From positions 1-64,000 of the forward strand of contig JAFPWG010000022.1 in NCBI GenBank assembly GCA_017395045.1: 64,000 nt of DNA. Reading direction: 5' to 3'. Source of the DNA: Bacteroidales bacterium. GTDB lineage: Bacteria; Bacteroidota; Bacteroidia; Bacteroidales; UBA932. Numbering within the stretch: position 1 is the stretch's first letter; each line of letters starts with the position of its first letter. The translations under genes and the position numbers were made by a program. Shown here one piece after another: positions 58,877 to 64,000 of the stretch. The notes below the pieces were generated by a model. That model did not search any database. It saw nothing but the letters and a program-made list of their open reading frames with translations, and was not told the DNA's origin.

Positions 58877-59061
58877 AGATATTTCCGGAAATCGTACTGC
58901 TCCCGAAGGGCCGCTTTCGTCTCTTCGTCCTGATGCGTGAAATAACCTTTCCAGCCCGGGCAGAAATTGATGTGCCATCGCCAGATCCGACCCAGGACCG
59001 ATTTGGGATTCTTGTCGTAATGCGCTCTGAACCTGCAGTTCTCGCAAGGGTATTTATCCAT
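58873..59061 (-). CDS. 62-residue Cys/Trp-rich protein
   Basis: It starts MDKYPCENCRFRAHYDKNP and continues with the Trp-rich segment RIWRWHINFCPGW. A CxxC and one later Cys, plus many aromatic and basic residues, suggest metal binding. It has its own -7 box (59084-59091) and overlaps the DUF1295 gene by four bases, so it leads the six-gene operon. I recall similar small proteins in Bacteroidales; function unknown. Confidence 0.8.
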   Translation of the reverse strand: MDKYPCENCRFRAHYDKNPKSVLGRIWRWHINFCPGWKGYFTHQDEETKAALREQYDFRKYL

Positions 59062-59083
59062 GACAGTAAATGTTTTACGGACA

Positions 59084-59091
59084 CAAAGATA
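59084..59091 (-). promoter_or_regulatory. -7 box TATCTTTG of the six-gene operon
   Basis: Minus-strand match, 22 bases before the ATG at 59061. Confidence 0.6.
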
Positions 59092-59106
59092 GGAAGAATG
59101 GCAGAC

Positions 59107-59502
59107 CTAAGCAAAACTCTCCGGCAGGCAGATGTTCTCCACCTCCCGGGCAGCTGCAAACAAAGGGGCTATCTCTTCATCCCTGAACCCTGCTATCCCG
59201 CATCCGATCCTTGTCACAAAGAAGAAACGCTCGGGATGGGACCTGGCATAGTCGATGAACCCGTCCACATAAGGTTTGATCGTCTCCACCCCGCCCTGCA
59301 TGGTCGGAATGGCATACGACTGCCCCTGAAGGCCGACGCCGCAGCCCCAGACGGCCCCGAACTTCCTGAAGGCCACATGGGCCGCTCCACCCCCGTGCAT
59401 CCCCGCCAGGTTCGAGCCGAAGACGAAGACTTCATCGGCCTTGAGTTCTGTGATCCGCTCCGGAGTGAAATCGGGACGGGGAATGTCGTTATAGGTTCTC
59501 AT
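59107..59502 (-). CDS. Macro-like conserved protein (A1S_2505-type)
   Basis: 131 residues. FVFGSNLAGMHGGGAAHVAF, then GCGVGLQGQSYAIPTMQGG, and FFFVTRIGCGIAGF match a widespread family with a macro-domain-like fold, often found in phages and near NAD-related genes. ADP-ribose or nucleotide binding is inferred. The ATG at 59502 follows the -7 box by 11 bases; an in-frame ATG at 59526 lies upstream of it. GC here looks like the host. Divergent from the MazG-type gene. Confidence 0.7.
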   Translation of the reverse strand: MRTYNDIPRPDFTPERITELKADEVFVFGSNLAGMHGGGAAHVAFRKFGAVWGCGVGLQGQSYAIPTMQGGVETIKPYVDGFIDYARSHPERFFFVTRIGCGIAGFRDEEIAPLFAAAREVENICLPESFA

Positions 59503-59513
59503 CGTGGTTTTTA

Positions 59514-59521
59514 CAAAGATA
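59514..59521 (-). promoter_or_regulatory. -7 box TATCTTTG of the macro-like gene
   Basis: Minus-strand match, 11 bases before the ATG; predicted leader about seven bases. Confidence 0.6.
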
Positions 59522-59557
59522 ATCATTTTTGGGATAGTATAATGCCGGACGAATTCT

Positions 59558-59565
59558 TATCTTTG
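59558..59565 (+). promoter_or_regulatory. -7 box TATCTTTG of the MazG/DUF2075 pair
   Basis: Plus-strand match, 21 bases before the ATG at 59587. Confidence 0.6.
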
Positions 59566-59586
59566 CGTATCAACCAGAATGACAGA

Positions 59587-59919
59587 ATGATGAACGACAT
59601 TGAGACGATCCTGGCCGAGCTCCGCAAGTTCAACCGGGAACGGGACTGGGACCAGTTCCACAACGGGAAAGACCTTGCTGTCGCCATCTCCATCGAAGCC
59701 GGAGAGTTGTTGGAAGCCTTCCTCTGGAAATCCCCGGAAGAAGCCAAGGTCGACAAGGTCCGCGAAGAACTGGCCGACGTCCTTAATTATGCTTTCCAGA
59801 TGGCAGACCGGTATAACCTGGACATCAAGGAAATCATGCTGGAGAAAATTCGGAGGAACGCAGAAAAGTATCCGGCTGAAAAGGCAAGGGGTTCAGCGAA
59901 AAAGTACAATGAAATTTAG
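59587..59919 (+). CDS. Short MazG-type nucleotide pyrophosphohydrolase
   Basis: 110 residues, single domain of the all-alpha NTP pyrophosphohydrolase superfamily (RS21-C6/MazG-like). Metal ligands lie in SIEAGELLEAFLW and REELADVLNYAFQM. Expected to hydrolyse (d)NTPs or modified nucleotides. It is different from the two-domain MazG at 24808. It lies directly before the GIY-YIG/DUF2075 gene and probably forms a two-gene unit with it. A second ATG follows immediately at 59590. Confidence 0.9.
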   Translation: MMNDIETILAELRKFNRERDWDQFHNGKDLAVAISIEAGELLEAFLWKSPEEAKVDKVREELADVLNYAFQMADRYNLDIKEIMLEKIRRNAEKYPAEKARGSAKKYNEI

Positions 59920-59923
59920 GCAT

Positions 59924-61753
59924 ATGGCATCTCCGGTTTTCTTTACCACGGCTGAAGACACAGGCTTCCTTCAGGATTTCCAGAACAGGATTCTCCATGA
60001 TTCCCGGATCAAGCAACCCGAGACCTTCTTGAATTATCCCATCGTCTATATCCACTACTGGCCTTCACAAACCATCTCTTATTTTGATAAGAAGACGGGG
60101 TTGGAAAAAACCTCGACAAAATATGACGTCTATGTCGGCGAGAGCAATGACTTGATCGGAAGGACGAACCAGCATTATGATACCGGTAAAAAGGCCGCTT
60201 CAGAACAAGAAGCCTGGCAATACAGCCTTGTGAACATCAAGCAGAACAATATCATCCCGTATATCATCGTAATCGGGTGTGAGCATTTCAACAAGTCTTT
60301 TACGCTGGATGTCGAGAACAGACTGATAGAATATGTCGTTGCCATGCAGGACAGTGTTCGCTGCTCCCTCAATGGCAGAGGCAATCCCCAAGGAGCCTAT
60401 TATCCATATGAAGAGTTTGATTCTGTATTCAGTAAAATCTGGACAGGCCTGAGAAAGATCAACCGTAACCTGTTCCTTCCAGAAACCAGGATTAAGGATT
60501 CAGCCATTTTCAAGGCCTCCCCGTTAAAAAAGCTTAAGCCTGAACAGATTGAAGCGAAGGAACTGATCATCCGGAAAGTTTGCGACGCATATGAAAGCGG
60601 AAAGGAAGGGCAGTTGATTTTCGTTCAAGGTGAAGCCGGAACGGGTAAAACCGTTTTGACCACATCAACCTTCTATGAACTGATCAAAAGAGGTGAAGAA
60701 ACACCCCTTCCCGGACAACCTCACTTCCCCAAGATGAAATGCCATCTGATGGTCAATCATGACCAGCAGGCGCATGTGTATGAGCAGATGGCCAAAAGAT
60801 TGAATCTTGGAGAAGATACTGTCAGCAGGCCGACTTCATTTATCAACAGGTTCAGCAAGGACAACAGAGTCGACGTAGCCTTCATCGATGAAGGGCACCT
60901 GCTTTGGACACAGAAACACCAGGCTTATTCAAGCGATGCGGCCAATCAGCTGGTCGACATCATGGAAAGGGCCCGCGTTACCGTCATCATGTTTGACGAA
61001 TACCAGGTCCTTACTACTGAAGAGTATTGGGAACCGGCCCTCCTCGAGAAGTTCAAACAGTTATCCATCTCGCAGGACAATTATATCAGACTCAACCACC
61101 AGCTGCGAATGGAGTGCTCTCTTTCGACCATGGTGTGGATCAATGACTTTGTCCTGAATAAAAGGATTACTCCGTTTATCCCTGACAGCAAGTACGAAGT
61201 CAAATCCTTCGATTCGCCCAAGCTCCTTCATCAGGCCATCACCAAGCTTGCGTCAAAAGAAGACAGCAAGCTCTCCCGTCTGGTAGCCACATACGACTGG
61301 GAGTATAACCAGAAATCGACACCCGCCGAGGGAGGATCCTGGGCAGTCCACATCGGCAACTGGAGCCTGCCTTGGAATTATGAAATCGAGCGGAAGATGA
61401 CCTTGAAAGAAAAAAGGAGGATCAGATCGCTTGCCTGGGCGGAACAACCTCAGACGATCGACGAAATCGGATCGACCTTCACCGTCCAAGGATTTGACTT
61501 ATCCTACGTCGGGGTTATCCTCGGACCTTCCGTACAATACCGGGACGGGCACGTTGTCTTTTGTCCCGAGAACAGCAAGAACGCAAAAGCAACCAGAAAC
61601 AGGACGCTGGCCGACGGATCCAAAGTCCAGTTCGGAGAGACCTTCATCCGCAACGAGGTCAAGGTTCTCCTGACCCGGGGCGTCAAAGGTCTTTTTATCT
61701 ATGCCTGCGACCCGGCCTTAAGGGAAGCCCTGAAAGAGATAGCGAAAATCTAG
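59924..61753 (+). CDS. GIY-YIG nuclease domain fused to DUF2075 P-loop ATPase
   Basis: 609 residues. The N-terminal GIY-YIG-like nuclease (about 38-140) has VYIHYW, YDVYVGES, Arg80 and ENRLIEYV. The DUF2075 ATPase (about 205-600) has Walker A GEAGTGKT (236-243), Walker B AFIDEGHLL (319-327), and the family motifs VQGFDLSYVGVILG and NEVKVLLTRGVKGLFIY. It probably couples NTP-driven nucleic-acid remodelling to cutting. Hand counts of two 60-base lines give about 47% GC against 55-65% in lines counted elsewhere, suggesting transfer. An ATG at 59909 (overlapping the upstream stop) is an alternative start. Confidence 0.88.
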   Translation: MASPVFFTTAEDTGFLQDFQNRILHDSRIKQPETFLNYPIVYIHYWPSQTISYFDKKTGLEKTSTKYDVYVGESNDLIGRTNQHYDTGKKAASEQEAWQYSLVNIKQNNIIPYIIVIGCEHFNKSFTLDVENRLIEYVVAMQDSVRCSLNGRGNPQGAYYPYEEFDSVFSKIWTGLRKINRNLFLPETRIKDSAIFKASPLKKLKPEQIEAKELIIRKVCDAYESGKEGQLIFVQGEAGTGKTVLTTSTFYELIKRGEETPLPGQPHFPKMKCHLMVNHDQQAHVYEQMAKRLNLGEDTVSRPTSFINRFSKDNRVDVAFIDEGHLLWTQKHQAYSSDAANQLVDIMERARVTVIMFDEYQVLTTEEYWEPALLEKFKQLSISQDNYIRLNHQLRMECSLSTMVWINDFVLNKRITPFIPDSKYEVKSFDSPKLLHQAITKLASKEDSKLSRLVATYDWEYNQKSTPAEGGSWAVHIGNWSLPWNYEIERKMTLKEKRRIRSLAWAEQPQTIDEIGSTFTVQGFDLSYVGVILGPSVQYRDGHVVFCPENSKNAKATRNRTLADGSKVQFGETFIRNEVKVLLTRGVKGLFIYACDPALREALKEIAKI

Positions 61754-61882
61754 CGTCGAATGCAACTGATTGATAAACAATGCTTTATAACATTTACCCC
61801 GAGAAAAACGGACCAGGCTGTTCTCATTAACTCGTTGATCCAGAGTAACTTCCACTTTACGTCAAACCGGATAGTCATAGCC

Positions 61883-62476
61883 ATGAACAGAATTATCACC
61901 ACTTTACTGATCGCCATTACGATGATGAGCTGCGGAAACAACACCAAGAAGGCGGAAGCCACGGCAGATAGGCCGTGGCAGGAAATCGCGCCGACGGAGA
62001 TTGAGCTCAATCCTCTCCAGATGATTGACAAGGACTGGCTGGAGGTATCGGCCGGAAAAGAAGGGAAGATGAACCTGATGACCATTTCCTGGGGAACCAT
62101 CGGCGAGCTTTGGAACAAACCCGTCTTTACCGTATTCGTGTCCACGAGCCGATACACGCATCAGTTCATGGAAGAGAACGACTACTTCACGGTCACGCAC
62201 TTCCCGGAGTCCATGCGGGACAAGCTGGCCTATCTGGGCCGCGCCTCCGGCCGGAATGAAGACAAGGTGGCCGGTGCCGGCCTGACCGTCGAATTCACCG
62301 AACTGGGCAACCCCATCTATGCCGAGGCCGACCTGGCCATCGAATGCAGGAAGATCTATAGCCAGCAGTTCGACGCCGACCTGATTCCGGCGGAGCAAAG
62401 GGCGTGGTATGAGAAATCAGGCTTGGGCATCCACCACATGTACATCGGCGAAATCGTCCACGTCTGGAAGAAGTAG
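61883..62476 (+). CDS. Flavin-reductase-fold protein with lipoprotein signal (copy 2)
   Basis: 197 residues. Signal MNRIITTLLIAITMMSC with lipobox MMSC (Cys17), then a flavin reductase-family split barrel: MTISWGTIGELWNKPVFTVF, RYTHQFMEENDYFTVTHFPE and ending GIHHMYIGEIVHVWKK. Related cytosolic proteins lack the signal. It follows the DUF2075 gene by 129 bases in which I see no clear promoter box. Not closely similar to copy 1. Confidence 0.8.
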   Translation: MNRIITTLLIAITMMSCGNNTKKAEATADRPWQEIAPTEIELNPLQMIDKDWLEVSAGKEGKMNLMTISWGTIGELWNKPVFTVFVSTSRYTHQFMEENDYFTVTHFPESMRDKLAYLGRASGRNEDKVAGAGLTVEFTELGNPIYAEADLAIECRKIYSQQFDADLIPAEQRAWYEKSGLGIHHMYIGEIVHVWKK

Positions 62477-62477
62477 C

Positions 62478-62927
62478 CTACAGGTAGTTTTCAGTCACGA
62501 CCTTGACGTTCGGATTCACTTTCCGGATCTGGGCGACGATCTTTTCGGCATTCTCCCTGGATGTCCGGATATCCATGAATCCCACCCCCGTATCGTGCAG
62601 GAAGAGAGAGCGGAATCTCCCCTTCCTGCTCTCCTTGTAGGTAGCCGACTTGATCCGGGATATCTTCAGCGGGTACTTTTTCTGCCGGCTGTCCGTAATC
62701 GTGTCCGCTTCCTCGTCGATGGTCAGGGTCAGGAGCTTGTACTGTCCATAGAAAATAGCGCCATAGACCAGCAGGAAGGACGCCACGTACAGGGACAGCA
62801 GGATAACTTTGTTCCGGGATAACTCGAGCAGATAAATGACGAATAAGATAATCCCGAGAACGGCGGCTACGATGGATGACCATTTGATGAGCTGGGGATG
62901 GCTCGTATTGGAATAGACGGTTTTCAT
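62478..62927 (-). CDS. Small membrane protein with PH-like C-terminus
   Basis: 149 residues. Two membrane helices (about 17-35 and 43-62) are followed by a beta-rich soluble part, LTLTIDEEADTITDSR and FRSLFLHDTGVGFMDIRTS, resembling bacterial PH domains. No catalytic residues. It is convergent with the flavin-reductase lipoprotein with a one-base gap. Function unknown. Confidence 0.65.
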   Translation of the reverse strand: MKTVYSNTSHPQLIKWSSIVAAVLGIILFVIYLLELSRNKVILLSLYVASFLLVYGAIFYGQYKLLTLTIDEEADTITDSRQKKYPLKISRIKSATYKESRKGRFRSLFLHDTGVGFMDIRTSRENAEKIVAQIRKVNPNVKVVTENYL

Positions 62928-62934
62928 AAAACAA

Positions 62935-64000
62935 TCACATATCCTGATGATTCCAGTACCGCTTTACGTCCTGCCAATGGTAGTAGGGAGCGCAGTCCGT
63001 CTCCACGGGAACGGAGGTTTCGTTCTCATTCAGGAGGAACTTGACCAGCACGTCGTCCGACCCTGCCTTGCGGTAGAAAACCAGCTGGATGTTCGCCGCC
63101 ATGGGGATGAGTTTGTCGATGGAGATGTGCTTGTGCAGGTTCTCCAGGTCCGTCGTTCCGCCCATGGCTTCCTTCAGGCCCATCAGATAGGCCAGCGGGA
63201 GCACGGAGCCGTCGTGGCTGAAGCGGAGCGTCAGTGCGGGCTCGCCCGTGCGGATGACCCGGTCGGCAATGCTGACGATGCTGTCGCGCACCTCCATCTG
63301 CTGCAGGTATGCAGGAGTGGAACCGGGGATGAGACCGCATTCCAGCAGGATTGCGGCATTGCACGCCTTCCAGGCCCCGAACAGTTCTTCCTTGGTGAAC
63401 AGGTCCGTGAGGGAAAGGTTCAGCTCTGGCAGGTTCTGAAGGTCCGAGGACACGTTGTAAAGACACTCCAGGAATGAGTCTACATCGATGAACGATCTGG
63501 CCCTGGAGACGTCCGTAAACAGGGTTTTCATCAGACGGGAAACATCCACGGCCTTCGAGAAAAGCTTCTCGGCCTGTTTCTCCAGACCGGCCATGGCCGG
63601 TGTTTCTTCCGGCCTTACCCTCCGGTTCCCGACCACGAAACGCATGTCGCGGTTGCTGGCGTTCATCCGGATGGACATCGAAGGGTTCAGGCCCTGGAGC
63701 TCCTGGCAGAAATAGAACATGCTGATCATGCAGCGTCCTGCGGTCGATGAGCGGGCATCGGCCTTCAGCGGCTGCGAAAGCAGCGACGGGAAACGGTCGT
63801 ACATCCGCCGGGCGATCTCCTGATGCTGGCGCCCGCCGAGCGCGGTCAGGTCGCCGTCGCGGTTAAAGGCATCGGCATATCCTTTCTGCAGGATTCCGAG
63901 GACTTCGGCCCCCTTCGGTTTGAGGATGCCCAGCTGCGCCGCGGTATCCAGGGCCCAGATGGCAAAGGTATAATGGCCGTTGTCTTCCATGTACCGGGAG
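62935..64000 (-). CDS. Histidine phosphatase, MINPP/phytase-like, N-terminus outside the window
   Basis: At least 354 residues, open to the window edge. The first visible residues are SRYMEDNGHYTF, which fit the end of the catalytic RHGxR motif with the RHG cut off. The acid catalyst region LRFSHDGSVLPLAYLMGL (His-Asp) is present. QHQEIARRMYDRFPSL and the alpha-domain in between match branch-2 histidine phosphatases such as Bacteroides MINPP, which remove phosphate from inositol phosphates. Signal peptide cannot be seen. The call depends on the missing N-terminus. Confidence 0.8.
   Translation of the reverse strand, partial: SRYMEDNGHYTFAIWALDTAAQLGILKPKGAEVLGILQKGYADAFNRDGDLTALGGRQHQEIARRMYDRFPSLLSQPLKADARSSTAGRCMISMFYFCQELQGLNPSMSIRMNASNRDMRFVVGNRRVRPEETPAMAGLEKQAEKLFSKAVDVSRLMKTLFTDVSRARSFIDVDSFLECLYNVSSDLQNLPELNLSLTDLFTKEELFGAWKACNAAILLECGLIPGSTPAYLQQMEVRDSIVSIADRVIRTGEPALTLRFSHDGSVLPLAYLMGLKEAMGGTTDLENLHKHISIDKLIPMAANIQLVFYRKAGSDDVLVKFLLNENETSVPVETDCAPYYHWQDVKRYWNHQDM

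Overview
The window is a dense chromosomal segment of a high-GC member of the Bacteroidota, most likely Bacteroidales. Three things support this. About twenty promoters carry the Bacteroidetes -7 box TAnnTTTG, some with a -33 TTTG/TTG about 19-20 bases upstream. There are almost no Shine-Dalgarno sequences. The lineage-typical families DUF4290, DUF4293, DUF3822, SPOR lipoproteins, FISUMP-domain and FKBP-type lipoproteins are present. Genus cannot be fixed from sequence reading alone. No tRNA, rRNA, insertion sequence, CRISPR array or origin was seen. No gene-free stretch exceeds 300 bases; the longest is about 230 bases at 17966-18196, and it holds a promoter and a terminator.

Layout. 1-2262: dnaK (cut by the window edge) divergent from an RluA-type pseudouridine synthase. 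2323-15391, all minus: gyrA, TPR protein, capA-like, phoH, SPOR lipoprotein, an apparently inactive M28 peptidase fused to a TonB C-terminal domain, leuS, two YitT paralogues and a membrane-anchored AraC protein. 15520-17853: a ClpC-like unfoldase divergent from gyrA. 17840-25599: a 41-residue protein, uridine phosphorylase, DUF4293, the fatty-acid operon fabK-fabF-fabZ divergent from a membrane LytTR regulator, queF, prfA and mazG. 25662-31949: CoA-transferase (plus), then HerA-like ATPase, cstA, rsmD, DUF3822 and a membrane-anchored unknown (minus). 32044-38450: a seven-gene plus operon (DHH phosphoesterase, two FKBP lipoproteins, MATE exporter, cytidylate-kinase-like, serine hydrolase, carbonic anhydrase). 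38452-41287: ackA, a ptb-family gene and an anchored unknown. 41371-54123: a short ComEC, apbE, a FISUMP lipoprotein, lolA-like, ftsK, DUF4290, addA and addB.

54289-64000 is the more variable end. It holds a rubrerythrin with an N-terminal rubredoxin domain and a six-gene minus operon of largely redox or repair proteins (62-residue Cys protein, DUF1295, flavin-reductase-like lipoprotein, NADHX dehydratase, Bcp, acyltransferase). Next come a macro-like protein divergent from a MazG-type pyrophosphohydrolase, and a GIY-YIG/DUF2075 nuclease-ATPase of visibly lower GC. A second flavin-reductase lipoprotein, a PH-like membrane protein and a truncated histidine phosphatase (MINPP/phytase type) close the window.

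Most genes are housekeeping. The points most worth a second look are the MazG plus GIY-YIG/DUF2075 pair as a candidate defence or stress module, the M28 pseudo-peptidase with a TonB domain, two flavin-reductase folds carrying lipoprotein signals, several nearly leaderless promoters, and a ClpC-like unfoldase without its middle domain. Nothing here can be proved to be an undescribed system without database searches.
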